DNA from: Burkholderiaceae bacterium | GTDB taxonomy: Bacteria > Pseudomonadota > Gammaproteobacteria > Burkholderiales > Burkholderiaceae_C | DNA: 64,000 nucleotides | NCBI GenBank assembly: GCA_004299095.1 | Contig: SCQQ01000074.1 | Location: 1-64,000, forward strand | Direction of reading: 5' to 3' | The notes under the pieces: model-generated | What the model was told of the DNA's origin: nothing | The model's database searches: none | Seen by the model: the letters and a program-made list of their open reading frames with translations, nothing else | Part shown: one piece after another, positions 9,416 through 18,130 of the stretch | Layout: every line of letters begins with the position of its first letter | How positions within the stretch are numbered: the stretch's first letter is position 1 | Translations under genes and position numbers: made by a program

Positions 9416-10261
9416 ATGATCAGGTCGGTTGCCCCGCAATGCACGACGCAGCCTCATCCGAATCGATCACGCGCAGCCGGTCGAACCGGGTTGGTCCGAC
9501 CCATGGCGCAGGTGCCGCTCGACGACATGACATTCACGCTCCTTCACGATTCCGCCATTGTTCCCGATCCGATCGCCGTCGATACCCGTCTGATGCAGCG
9601 GGCGAGCAGCCCTGTCGCGCAAATCTGGGGAACCTCCAGGGCGCTGGTGATGCCACGCGCGTATTCACGCTACCCCAACGTGGACGCGGTGCGCGGGCGC
9701 TTGGCCGCACGCGGGTTGCCGGTGTACGTACGTGCCTCCGGGGGCGGACTGGTGCCCCAAGGGCCGGGCATCCTGAACGTGAGCCTCGCCTATCCGTTGC
9801 CGGGGCCCGTCGGTCATTGGGTGGAACCCATTTACCGGCACCTGTGCGCGCTGCTGAGCCTGGCGCTAGCGCCGTTTGGAATCGATGCGCGTCCGGCCGC
9901 GGTCACCGGATCGTTTTGTGATGGCCGCTTCAACCTGGCGCACGGGAGAGGCACAGACGTCCGCAAGATCGCCGGCACCGCACAGTATTGGCGCCTCAAC
10001 GCGGCGCGTGACTCAGGCTATACGGTGCTGGCCCATGCGCTGTTGCTGGTGCAGCCGGACCTCGCCGCCATCCACCGCGACTTGAACGCATTTGAACACG
10101 CAATCCATTCAGGGCGTAGCTACGACGCGGGCAAGACCACGTCCGTCGCCCAGTTGACTGCTGTGGATTCGGCCGGTGATTTGATGCAGCGCGTGCGCGG
10201 CAACCTGAGCACGGCCATCGAACGCGCGGAGCCGCCGCGAATCACGTGCGCGAGCAATTGA
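9416..10261 (+). CDS. Lipoate/biotin protein ligase family protein (LplA-like)
   Basis: Up to 281 residues. ATG 9416 is preferred because GGGAG precedes it at normal spacing; ATG 9503 (252 residues) begins nearer the conserved core. The core carries LplA-family signatures: VRASGGGLVPQGPGILN, then TGSFCDGRFNLA and, a little later, the Lys-containing RKIAGTAQYWR, the lysine expected to contact the acyl-adenylate. The C-terminal accessory domain of long LplA proteins is missing, as in LipM/LipL-type transferases. It converges on the pyruvate dehydrogenase operon, which encodes three lipoyl domains, so lipoyl transfer to those domains is a reasonable inference. Biotin or octanoyl specificity cannot be excluded. 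Confidence 0.72.
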   Translation: MIRSVAPQCTTQPHPNRSRAAGRTGLVRPMAQVPLDDMTFTLLHDSAIVPDPIAVDTRLMQRASSPVAQIWGTSRALVMPRAYSRYPNVDAVRGRLAARGLPVYVRASGGGLVPQGPGILNVSLAYPLPGPVGHWVEPIYRHLCALLSLALAPFGIDARPAAVTGSFCDGRFNLAHGRGTDVRKIAGTAQYWRLNAARDSGYTVLAHALLLVQPDLAAIHRDLNAFEHAIHSGRSYDAGKTTSVAQLTAVDSAGDLMQRVRGNLSTAIERAEPPRITCASN

Positions 10262-10320
10262 TGGCCCGCCGGCCATCCGACTGACGTCGTGAAAAAATCG
10301 ACCGCCGCGCGGCCCGAGAG

Positions 10321-12114
10321 CTACTTCTTGCGCTGCGGCGGCACGTCGGTGCACGAACCGTGCGCCATCTCCGCCGCCATGCCGATGCTTTCGCCCAGCG
10401 TGGGATGCGGATGAATGGTGCTGCCGATATCGACCGCGTCGGCACCCATTTCGATCGCCAGCGCCACTTCGCCGATCATGTCGCCGGCGTTGGTGCCGAC
10501 GATGCTGCCGCCCATGATTTGGCCGGACACATCGTCGAACAGGAGTTTGGTCATGCCTTCGTCGCGGCCATTGGCGATCGCGCGGCCCGAAGCGCTCCAC
10601 GGGAATGCGGCCTTCTTGACCTTGACACCCTGCTCCTTGGCCTGGTCTTCGGTCAGGCCCACCCACGCCACTTCCGGGTCGGTGTAGGCCACGCTCGGCA
10701 CCACGCGCGCGTTGAAAGCGCTGCGCGCGAGCGCGTCATCGCCGAGGCGCTCGCCCGCCACCACTTCAGCGGCCACGTGACCTTCGTGCACGCCCTTGTG
10801 CGCCAGCATGGGCTGGCCCACGATGTCGCCAACGGCAAAGATGTGCGGCACGTTGGTGCGCAGTTGCGCGTCGACCTGAATGAAGCCGCGATCCGTCACG
10901 GCCACGCCGGCGTTTTCGGCGGCGATCTTCTTGCCGTTGGGCCTGCGGCCCACCGCTTGCAGGACCAGATCGTAGGTTTGCGGCGCCGGCGCGCCGTCGC
11001 CTTCGAAACTGACTTCGATGCCTTTCTTGCTGGCCTTTGCGCCCACCGTCCTGGTATTCAGCATGATGTGGTCGAAGCGCGGCGCATTCATTTTTTGCCA
11101 AACCCGCACGAGATCACGATCGGCGCCGTTCATCAGGCCCGGCAGCATTTCCACCACGTCCAGGCGCGCGCCCAGGGTGGAATACACCGTCCCCATTTCG
11201 AGGCCGATGATGCCGCCGCCCAGAATCAGCATGCGCTTGGGTACGGACTTGAGCGCCAGCGCGCCGGTGGAATCGACCACGCGTGGATCGTCGGGCATGA
11301 ACGGCAAATGCGCCGCTTCGGAGCCGGCTGCGATGATGCAACGCTCGAAAGAAACCGTCTGCTTTTTTCCGGTCTTTTCCCAGCCGTCGCCACCCGTTTC
11401 CTCCACCGTGACGCGGTGCGCGTCGGCAAACGTGCCATAACCGCGCACGACGGTGACCTTGCGCATTTTGGCCATCATGCCGAGGCCACCGGTGAGCTTG
11501 CCGACCACTTTGTCCTTGTGCGCGCGCAAGGTGTCGAGGTTGACCTTGGACGCGCCGAATTCGACGCCGGCGGCAGCCAGGTGATGCGCTTCGTCGATCA
11601 CCGCCGCCACGTGCAGCAATGCCTTGGACGGAATGCAACCGACGTTGAGGCACACGCCGCCGAGCGTCGCGTAGCGCTCCACCAAGATCACGTTCAGACC
11701 CAGGTCGGCCGCACGGAACGCCGCCGAATAGCCGGCGGGGCCCGAGCCCAGCACCAGCACGTCGCAATCGTAGGCACTGCTGCCTGCGCTGGCCGCCACC
11801 GGCGCACCGGCAGGCGCGGCAGCGGGAGCCACTTCAGGCGCTGGCCCGGTAGCCGGTTTCGCGGCAGCCTCGGCACCCGCGGTTTCCAGGGTGAGGATCA
11901 CCGAACCCCGGTTGACCTTGTCGCCCAGCTTGACGGCAAGCGACTTGACCACGCCGGCGTGCGTGGACGGGATTTCCATCGACGCCTTGTCGGATTCCAC
12001 GGTGATCAGGCCCTGTTCCTCCTTCACCGCATCGCCAGGCTGCACCAGAACTTCAATGACGCCCACATCCTTGAAATCGCCGATGTCGGGTACCTTGATT
12101 TCGACTGTACTCAT
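10321..12114 (-). CDS. lpdA: Dihydrolipoyl dehydrogenase (E3) with N-terminal lipoyl domain
   Basis: Reoxidises dihydrolipoamide with NAD+ in the pyruvate dehydrogenase complex. 597 residues instead of about 470, because residues 1-78 form a lipoyl domain (lipoyl-lysine K43 in ESDKASME) joined by an Ala/Pro linker. The flavoprotein part follows: FAD-binding VLGSGPAGYSAA (121-132), redox-active C155/C160 in GGVCLNVGCIPSK, an NAD-binding LGGGIIGLEMGTV, and the C-terminal HPHPTLGE with the catalytic H570/E575 pair. Lipoyl-bearing E3 subunits are known from Neisseria and several betaproteobacteria. ATG 12114 is preceded by GGAGAC. Last gene of aceE-aceF-lpdA, 13 bases after aceF. Confidence 0.96.
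   Translation of the reverse strand: MSTVEIKVPDIGDFKDVGVIEVLVQPGDAVKEEQGLITVESDKASMEIPSTHAGVVKSLAVKLGDKVNRGSVILTLETAGAEAAAKPATGPAPEVAPAAAPAGAPVAASAGSSAYDCDVLVLGSGPAGYSAAFRAADLGLNVILVERYATLGGVCLNVGCIPSKALLHVAAVIDEAHHLAAAGVEFGASKVNLDTLRAHKDKVVGKLTGGLGMMAKMRKVTVVRGYGTFADAHRVTVEETGGDGWEKTGKKQTVSFERCIIAAGSEAAHLPFMPDDPRVVDSTGALALKSVPKRMLILGGGIIGLEMGTVYSTLGARLDVVEMLPGLMNGADRDLVRVWQKMNAPRFDHIMLNTRTVGAKASKKGIEVSFEGDGAPAPQTYDLVLQAVGRRPNGKKIAAENAGVAVTDRGFIQVDAQLRTNVPHIFAVGDIVGQPMLAHKGVHEGHVAAEVVAGERLGDDALARSAFNARVVPSVAYTDPEVAWVGLTEDQAKEQGVKVKKAAFPWSASGRAIANGRDEGMTKLLFDDVSGQIMGGSIVGTNAGDMIGEVALAIEMGADAVDIGSTIHPHPTLGESIGMAAEMAHGSCTDVPPQRKK
11966..12000. repeat. Lipoyl-domain DNA repeat, copy 1 (in lpdA)
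   Basis: A 35-base stretch encoding the lipoyl-lysine loop (ESDKASME and flanks) is identical to 13278-13312 in aceF. Its first 25 bases also match 13626-13650. Confidence 0.85.
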
Positions 12115-12127
12115 CGGTTGTCTCCGG

Positions 12128-13774
12128 CTACAGCAGCACGCGACGAAAGTCGCCGAGCAGGTCGACCAGATAGGCGTTGAAGCGCGCCGCCGCCGCGCCA
12201 TCGATCACGCGGTGGTCGTAGCTGAGCGACAGCGGCAGGTACAGCCGCGGCACGAACTGCTTGCCGTCCCAGAACGGCTTGGTCTGGTTCTTGGACAGGC
12301 CCAGGATGGCCACTTCGGGCGCGTTGATGATGGGCGTGAAGTGCGTGCCGCCGATGCCGCCGAGCGAACTGATGGAGATGCAGCCGCCCTGCATGTCGGC
12401 AATGCCGAGCTTGCCGTCGCGCGCTTTCTTCGCCAGTTCGCTCATTTCGCGGCTGATCTGCAACACGCCTTTCTTGTCGGCATCCTTCAGCACCGGCACC
12501 ACCAGGCCATGGGGCGTATCGGCCGCAAAGCCGACGTGGAAGTAACGCTTGTAGACCAGCGCATCGCCATCGAGGCTCGCATTGAATTCGGGATACTTCT
12601 GCAGCGCCACCACCACCGCCTTGATGACAAACGCCAGCATGGTCACCTTGACGCCCGATTTTTCGTTGGCCTTGTTGGTGGCCTTGCGGAACGCTTCGAG
12701 TTCGGTGATGTCGGCTTCGTCGTTGTTGGTGACGTGCGGAATCATCACCCAGTTGCGCGCCAAGTTGGCGCCGCTCAGCTTCTTGATGCGCGAGAGCTCC
12801 TTGCGGTCGACCGGGCCGAACTTGGCGAAATCCACCTTGGGCCACGGCAACAGATCCAATCCAACCCCGCCTCCGCCTTGCGGTGCGCGCGTCTGACCTG
12901 ACATGATGGCCTTGGTGTAGCCCTGCACGTCGGCCAGCAGGATGCGACCCTTGGGTCCGCTGCCTTTGACCTGCTCCAAGGGTACGCCCAGTTCGCGGGC
13001 GAACTTGCGCACCGAAGGGCTCGCATGCGGCAGGCCGACGGGCGAACGCGTGGGATCGTGCGGCGCAACCGCCACGACAGGTACTGGAACCGATACCTGC
13101 GCTTGCTGCGCCACGGCTATAGGTGCGGGTGCCGCCGGTGTAGTTGCCGCAACGGCCGCCGGCGCCGGTGATGCCGCAGCCGGCGCCGCGGCACCTTCCA
13201 GCAACGCGATCAAATCGCCCGCGTTGATCTTGTCGCCCAATTTGACCCTGAGTTCTTTCAGCGTCCCCGACGCGCTCGACGGGATTTCCATCGACGCCTT
13301 GTCGGATTCCACCGTGACCAAGCTCTGCTCGGCCTTCACCGTGTCGCCCGGCTTGACCAGTACCTCGATCACGCCGACGTCCTTGAAGTCGCCGAGGTCG
13401 GGCACCCGGATTTCGACGATGCCGGCTGCGACAGGCGCCGCCGGGGTTGCGTGCGCAGCCGGCGCCGGGCTGACCACTTTTGCGGGTGCCGGCGCAGGTG
13501 CGGCCTTATTGACCTTTGCGGGTGCCGCTTTTTCGCCAGCCGCTTCCACGGTCAGCAAAACCGAACCCTTGCTCACCTTGTCGCCCAGCTTGACCTTGAG
13601 CTCCTTGACGGTACCGGCCTGGTCCGACGGGATTTCCATCGACGCCTTGTCCGACTCGACCGTCACCAGGCTCTGTTCGGGCTTGATCGAATCGCCCGGT
13701 TTGACCAGGATTTCGATCACGCCAACGTCTGCAAAATCACCGATATCGGGAACCTTGACTTCTGTGACTGCCAT
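12128..13774 (-). CDS. aceF: Pyruvate dehydrogenase E2, dihydrolipoyl acetyltransferase
   Basis: Transfers acetyl groups from lipoyl arms to CoA and forms the PDH core. 548 residues: lipoyl domain 1 (1-78, K43), Ala/Pro linker, lipoyl domain 2 (about 118-195, K159), a second linker, a peripheral-subunit-binding domain (about 253-290, PSVRKFARELGVPLEQVKG), and a catalytic domain ending with DHRVIDGAAAARF, where H521 and D525 are catalytic. The start is unambiguous: GGAGGAGG lies just upstream of ATG 13774. It sits 15 bases after aceE in the same operon. Confidence 0.97.
   Translation of the reverse strand: MAVTEVKVPDIGDFADVGVIEILVKPGDSIKPEQSLVTVESDKASMEIPSDQAGTVKELKVKLGDKVSKGSVLLTVEAAGEKAAPAKVNKAAPAPAPAKVVSPAPAAHATPAAPVAAGIVEIRVPDLGDFKDVGVIEVLVKPGDTVKAEQSLVTVESDKASMEIPSSASGTLKELRVKLGDKINAGDLIALLEGAAAPAAASPAPAAVAATTPAAPAPIAVAQQAQVSVPVPVVAVAPHDPTRSPVGLPHASPSVRKFARELGVPLEQVKGSGPKGRILLADVQGYTKAIMSGQTRAPQGGGGVGLDLLPWPKVDFAKFGPVDRKELSRIKKLSGANLARNWVMIPHVTNNDEADITELEAFRKATNKANEKSGVKVTMLAFVIKAVVVALQKYPEFNASLDGDALVYKRYFHVGFAADTPHGLVVPVLKDADKKGVLQISREMSELAKKARDGKLGIADMQGGCISISSLGGIGGTHFTPIINAPEVAILGLSKNQTKPFWDGKQFVPRLYLPLSLSYDHRVIDGAAAARFNAYLVDLLGDFRRVLL
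13278..13312. repeat. Lipoyl-domain DNA repeat, copy 2 (aceF domain 2)
   Basis: 35 bases identical to the lpdA copy at 11966-12000, in the second lipoyl domain of aceF. Confidence 0.85.
13626..13650. repeat. Lipoyl-domain DNA repeat, copy 3 (aceF domain 1)
   Basis: 25 bases identical to the first part of the other two copies, in the first lipoyl domain of aceF. The sequence then diverges at synonymous positions. Confidence 0.8.
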
Positions 13775-13789
13775 GTTCTCCTCCTCCGA

Positions 13790-16495
13790 TCACGCGTGGA
13801 GCGGGTCGATTTTGTCGGCTTTGATCGCGTACTTCTTGATCGCTTCGGCCACTTGCGAGGCGTCCACCTTGCCCTCCGCGGCCAGCGCGTGCAGCGCCGC
13901 GACGGTGATGTAGTGCCGGTCGATTTCGAAGTGCTCGCGCAAGCGGAAGCGGAAGTCGCTGCGGCCGTAGCCGTCGGTGCCCAGCACCGTGTAGCTGCGC
14001 CCTTCGGGAATGAAGTCGCGGATCTGGTCGGTGTAGGACTTGACCCAATCCGTGGAAGCCACCACCGGCCCCGCGTGATCCCTCAGTTGCTGCGTGACGA
14101 ACGGCACCTGCGGCTTGTCTTTCGGGTGCAACATGTTCCAGCGTTCGACGCCGCGGCCTTCGCGTGCCAGCTCGGTAAAGCTCGGGCAGCTCCAGACGTC
14201 GGCCTGGACCCCCCAGTCGGCAGCCAGCAGCTTCTGCGCTTCAAGCGATTCGAGCAGGATCGTTCCGCTGCCCAGCAGTTGCGCGTGCAGCTTGCCCTTG
14301 GCCCCAGGCTTGCACAAATACATGCCCTTCAGGATCTGCTCTTCGGTTCCCGGAATCAGCCCCGGCATCGCGTAGTTTTCGTTGTGGACGGCGATGTAAT
14401 AGAAGACGTCTTCCTGCTTTTCAATCATGCGGACCGTGCCGTCGTGCAGGATCACGGCCACTTCGTGCGCAAACGCCGGTTCGTAGCTCTTGCAGGCCGG
14501 GACGGTACTTGCCACCAGCATGCTGCTGCCGTCGGCGTGCTGCAGGCCTTCGCCATTCAGCGTGGTGCGCCCCGCCGTGCCGCCGAGCAGGAAGCCGCGC
14601 GCGTGCATGTCGCCCGCCGCCCAAGCCAAGTCGCCGAAGCGGTTGAATCCGAAGCACGAATAGAACACGTAGAACGGCACCATGATGCGGTTGCTCACGC
14701 TGTAGCTCGTCGCCGCAGCCAGCCAACTGCTCATCCCGCCCGCTTCATTGATGCCTTCCTGCAGCACCTGGCCGTCCTTGGCCTCCCTGTAGTAGGCCAC
14801 TTCACCCTTGTCGACCGGCTCGTAGAGCTGCCCCTTCGGGTTGTAGATGCCGATCTTGCGGAACATGCCCTCCATGCCAAAAGTGCGCGCCTCGTCGACC
14901 ACGATGGGCACCACGCGCGGCGCCAACGCCTTGTCCCGCAGGAGCTGCGTGACGAAGTGAACGTAGCCCTGGGTGGTGCTGATTTCGCGTCCTTCGCGCG
15001 TCGGCTCGAGGATGGACTTGAAGGCGTCCAGCGCCGGCACCGTGAAACTTTCATCGGACTTCATGCGCCGGCTCGGCATGTACCCGCCGAGCGCCTCGCG
15101 GTGCGCATGCAGATACTTCATTTCGGGCGTGTCTTCCGCCGGTTTATAGAACGGCAAGCTCGGGATCTGGTCGTCCGGAATCGGGATGTTGAACCGATCG
15201 CGGAACGCCTTGACCGCATCGTCCGACATCTTCTTGATCTGGTGCACCGGCATCTTCGCCTGCCCGGCTGCGCCCATGCCGTAGCCCTTGATCGTGCGCA
15301 CCAGGATCACCGTCGGCTGCCCGGTGTGCTGCGACGCGGCATAGAACGCGGCGTACACCTTCTGCGGATCGTGGCCGCCGTGGCGCAATGCCCAGATGTC
15401 GTCGTCGCTCATCTTGGACACCATCGCGAGCGTGCGCGGATCACGGCCGAAGAAACGTTCGCGGATGTATGCGCCGTCGTGCGCGCGGAACGTCTGATAG
15501 TCGCCGTCCAGCGTGTCCATCATCACTTTCTTCAGCGCACCGTCCTTGTCACGCGCCAGCAGCGGATCCCAGCTGGAACCCCACAGGCACTTGATCACAT
15601 TCCACCCTGCGCCGCGGAAGTCACCCTCCAACTCCTGGATGATCTTGCCGTTGCCGCGCACCGGCCCATCGAGGCGCTGCAGGTTGCAATTGATGATGAA
15701 AATCAGGTTGTCCAGGTTCTCGCGCGCCGCCAGGCTGATTGCGCCCCGACTTTCGGGCTCATCCATTTCGCCGTCGCCCAGGAACACCCAGACCTTGCGG
15801 CCTTCGGTGTTGGCAAGGCCGCGCGCCTGCAGGTACTTGAGGAAGCGCGCCTGGTAAATCGACATCAGCGGCCCCAGCCCCATGGATACCGTCGGGAAGC
15901 GCCAGAAATCAGGCATCAGCCAAGGGTGCGGATAACTCGGCAGACCCTTCTTGTAGCCCACTTCCTGGCGAAAATGCACCAGTTGTTCTTCGGTCAGGCG
16001 CCCTTCCATGAAGGCGCGCGCATAGATGCCAGGCGAACTGTGGCCCTGAAAGTACACGCAGTCGCCGCCGTGCTCGGGGGTTTCGCTGTGCCAGAAATGG
16101 TTCAAGCCGGTTTCGAACATGGTCGCCACCGATGCGTACGAGCCGATGTGACCCCCGAGCGATCCGCCATCTTCCGGGTGCATGCGATTCGCGCGCACCA
16201 CCATGATCATGGCGTTCCAGCGCATGTACGCGCGCAGGCGTTTCTCGATTTCGATGTTGCCGGGGCTGCGCTCTTCCTGATCGGCCGCGATGGTGTTGAT
16301 GTAGCCCGTGGTGGCGGAGAACGGCATGTCGATCGAGTTCTCGCGCGCATGTTCGAGCAACTGTTCCAGCAAATAGTGCGCCCGCTGGGGGCCCTCGCGT
16401 TCAATGACCGCCGAGAGCGCGTCCTGCCACTCGCGCGTTTCCTCGATATCGATATCGGCCGCGCCGCTGAACGGTGTATTGGGCATTTTGGACAT
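13790..16495 (-). CDS. aceE: Pyruvate dehydrogenase E1 component (homodimeric type)
   Basis: Decarboxylates pyruvate with thiamine diphosphate and reductively acetylates the lipoyl arms of E2. 901 residues, close to the 887 of E. coli AceE. Features include the long N-terminal segment, GGHIGSYASVATMFE, the ThDP-binding GDGEMDEPESRGA extending to INCNLQRLDG, and transketolase-type central and C-terminal domains. ATG 16495 was chosen over an upstream in-frame codon because AAGGAGA at 16504-16510 is correctly spaced. It heads aceE-aceF-lpdA and diverges from a histidine kinase gene across 396 bases. Confidence 0.98.
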   Translation of the reverse strand: MSKMPNTPFSGAADIDIEETREWQDALSAVIEREGPQRAHYLLEQLLEHARENSIDMPFSATTGYINTIAADQEERSPGNIEIEKRLRAYMRWNAMIMVVRANRMHPEDGGSLGGHIGSYASVATMFETGLNHFWHSETPEHGGDCVYFQGHSSPGIYARAFMEGRLTEEQLVHFRQEVGYKKGLPSYPHPWLMPDFWRFPTVSMGLGPLMSIYQARFLKYLQARGLANTEGRKVWVFLGDGEMDEPESRGAISLAARENLDNLIFIINCNLQRLDGPVRGNGKIIQELEGDFRGAGWNVIKCLWGSSWDPLLARDKDGALKKVMMDTLDGDYQTFRAHDGAYIRERFFGRDPRTLAMVSKMSDDDIWALRHGGHDPQKVYAAFYAASQHTGQPTVILVRTIKGYGMGAAGQAKMPVHQIKKMSDDAVKAFRDRFNIPIPDDQIPSLPFYKPAEDTPEMKYLHAHREALGGYMPSRRMKSDESFTVPALDAFKSILEPTREGREISTTQGYVHFVTQLLRDKALAPRVVPIVVDEARTFGMEGMFRKIGIYNPKGQLYEPVDKGEVAYYREAKDGQVLQEGINEAGGMSSWLAAATSYSVSNRIMVPFYVFYSCFGFNRFGDLAWAAGDMHARGFLLGGTAGRTTLNGEGLQHADGSSMLVASTVPACKSYEPAFAHEVAVILHDGTVRMIEKQEDVFYYIAVHNENYAMPGLIPGTEEQILKGMYLCKPGAKGKLHAQLLGSGTILLESLEAQKLLAADWGVQADVWSCPSFTELAREGRGVERWNMLHPKDKPQVPFVTQQLRDHAGPVVASTDWVKSYTDQIRDFIPEGRSYTVLGTDGYGRSDFRFRLREHFEIDRHYITVAALHALAAEGKVDASQVAEAIKKYAIKADKIDPLHA

Positions 16496-16891
16496 TTTTA
16501 GCGTCTCCTTTCGACTACCGCAGACGAATCCAAGCAAACGTCAACGGTTTGTATCTTCGCACACAACCACAAGCCTTTGACGGCAGCAACGGCTCTCTCA
16601 ACCGCGCCTCGCAACAGCAGAAAAAGCCCTGGGGTGATTCGGAACGTGCGCCCTCGCCCGACCGATCAACAGACGAGATGCGCATGAAAAGCGACGCGAA
16701 ACAGGTCACGATTCTGCGACCACAACACGCTCGTCGCGCCACGACACCCACGGTCGCGAAAACGTGCGCGCACCGGCTCGCGCACGAGGCTCTACACTGG
16801 CGTCCCGAAGTCTCCGATGCCGGCCAAACGGATGGGCACCGCGGGCCACGGCGCGTGAGATCCGACGCCACGGACGTCCGTCCGCGACACC
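16496..16891. promoter_or_regulatory. Divergent intergenic region between aceE and the PAS histidine kinase
   Basis: 396 bases without a supportable gene. It must contain the aceE promoter, reading left, and the kinase promoter, reading right. On the minus strand TTGACG and an AT-richer patch (GATACA) lie within about 60 bases of aceE, but I cannot align a convincing sigma70 pair. The aceE ribosome-binding site is at 16504-16510. No clear operator palindrome was recognised. Confidence 0.4.
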
Positions 16892-18130
16892 ATGAACGAT
16901 TCCACCATACCCACCCGAATCGCGCGCCAACTGGCGGCGGCACAGGAACGCTTCCGAACGGTCCTGGACGCGCTGGACGCTTCGGTCTCGGTCGCCCCCA
17001 TCGGCAGCGTGGAACTGCTGTTTGCCAACCGGCGCTACCGCCAGTGGTTCGGCGAAACCACCGATGGCCACCTGGCCCTGTTGGCGCAGGGCGGTGCACC
17101 CCAAACCAACGCGACGGATGAAAGCGTGGATGCCGTCGACTCGTTCGTCGGCCTGCCGCTGGACGACCTGACGCATTCGTTTGCGCCCGATCACACCGAC
17201 ATCTATGTGCAACAACTGGGCCGCTGGGTGGAGCTCAAATCGCGTTACCTCACTTGGGTCGACGGACGGCTGGTGCAAATGGTGATCGCGGTGGACGTGA
17301 CCGCACGCCACGACGCCGAAGAGCGCGCCGCGGCGCAAGAAGAACATACCCAGGCTGTCGGTCGCCTGATCACCATGGGCGAGATGGCGTCCAGCGTGGC
17401 GCACGAACTGAATCAGCCGCTGGCCGCGATCAGCAACTATTGCGCCGGCATCATCTCGCGCAGCGACAGTGCCCGCCTGGATGCCGCCGAACTGCACGAC
17501 GTTCTCGAAAAAATCGCGCACCAGGCGCAACGCGCCGGGCAAATCGTGCAGCACATCCGGGCCTTCGTGAAACGCAGCGCACCGCAGTTGCAAGTCGCCA
17601 ATCCGCGTGAACTCATGGACCAGGTCACGGAACTGGCTGAAATCAGCCTGCGCCGCCGCCACATCACCTTCGAATCCCTTGTCGACGACGACTTGCCGGA
17701 TCTTTGCATCGACCCGGTCCTGGTGGAACAAGTGCTGCTCAATCTCATCAGGAACGGCGCCGATTCCGTCGACAGCGCCGAGCGCCCGAGCGATCGGCGC
17801 AGCGTCAAGGTGTGCGTTCGCGCACGCGGCTGCGGCTGCGAACCTGCCGCCATTGAATTCCGGGTGACCGACACCGGTGCCGGCTTTGCTGCCGAAAACG
17901 CCAATCGACTCTACGAGGCCTTCTTTTCGACCAAAAGCGATGGCATGGGCATGGGCCTCAATTTGTGCCGCTCAATCATCGAAGCCCACCGCGGCCGGAT
18001 CAGCGCGACGAACCTTTACAATGACGGTGAAGTCGTGGGCTGCCGCTTCACATTCTGGATTCCGGTCAGTGCGCGCTCGGCACCCCACCCCGGCAGTCAG
18101 GCGGGCTCCTACAGCAATTCGATTGGATGA
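16892..18130 (+). CDS. PAS-domain sensor histidine kinase
   Basis: 412 residues with no membrane segment, so a cytoplasmic sensor is likely. A PAS-like domain occupies about residues 15-135 (FRTVLDALDASVSVAP to MVIAVDVTARHDAEERAA). It is followed by an H-box GEMASSVAHELNQPLAAISNYC, an N-box LLNLIRNGADSV, and ATP-lid motifs DTGAGF and GMGMGLNLCRSI. The 'AHELNQPL' form is typical of FixL/DctB/TtrS-type kinases. Its stop overlaps the start of the FixJ-type regulator (ATGA). Divergence from aceE makes pyruvate or redox metabolism a plausible signal, but that is inference from position only. Confidence 0.9.
   Translation: MNDSTIPTRIARQLAAAQERFRTVLDALDASVSVAPIGSVELLFANRRYRQWFGETTDGHLALLAQGGAPQTNATDESVDAVDSFVGLPLDDLTHSFAPDHTDIYVQQLGRWVELKSRYLTWVDGRLVQMVIAVDVTARHDAEERAAAQEEHTQAVGRLITMGEMASSVAHELNQPLAAISNYCAGIISRSDSARLDAAELHDVLEKIAHQAQRAGQIVQHIRAFVKRSAPQLQVANPRELMDQVTELAEISLRRRHITFESLVDDDLPDLCIDPVLVEQVLLNLIRNGADSVDSAERPSDRRSVKVCVRARGCGCEPAAIEFRVTDTGAGFAAENANRLYEAFFSTKSDGMGMGLNLCRSIIEAHRGRISATNLYNDGEVVGCRFTFWIPVSARSAPHPGSQAGSYSNSIG

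Noticed and set aside
10260-10277. 7-bp hairpin (GATGGCC/GGCCATC) at the end of the ligase-family gene
   Set aside because: It has no T-tract on the plus strand. A T-run exists on the minus strand further on (10291-10296), but its stem is weak, so no terminator is called.
13451-16501. 1016-codon open frame on the plus strand
   Set aside because: It lies antisense to aceE and aceF. The protein is Arg/His/Val-rich with no domain, and the minus-strand genes are certain. High GC makes long antisense frames common.
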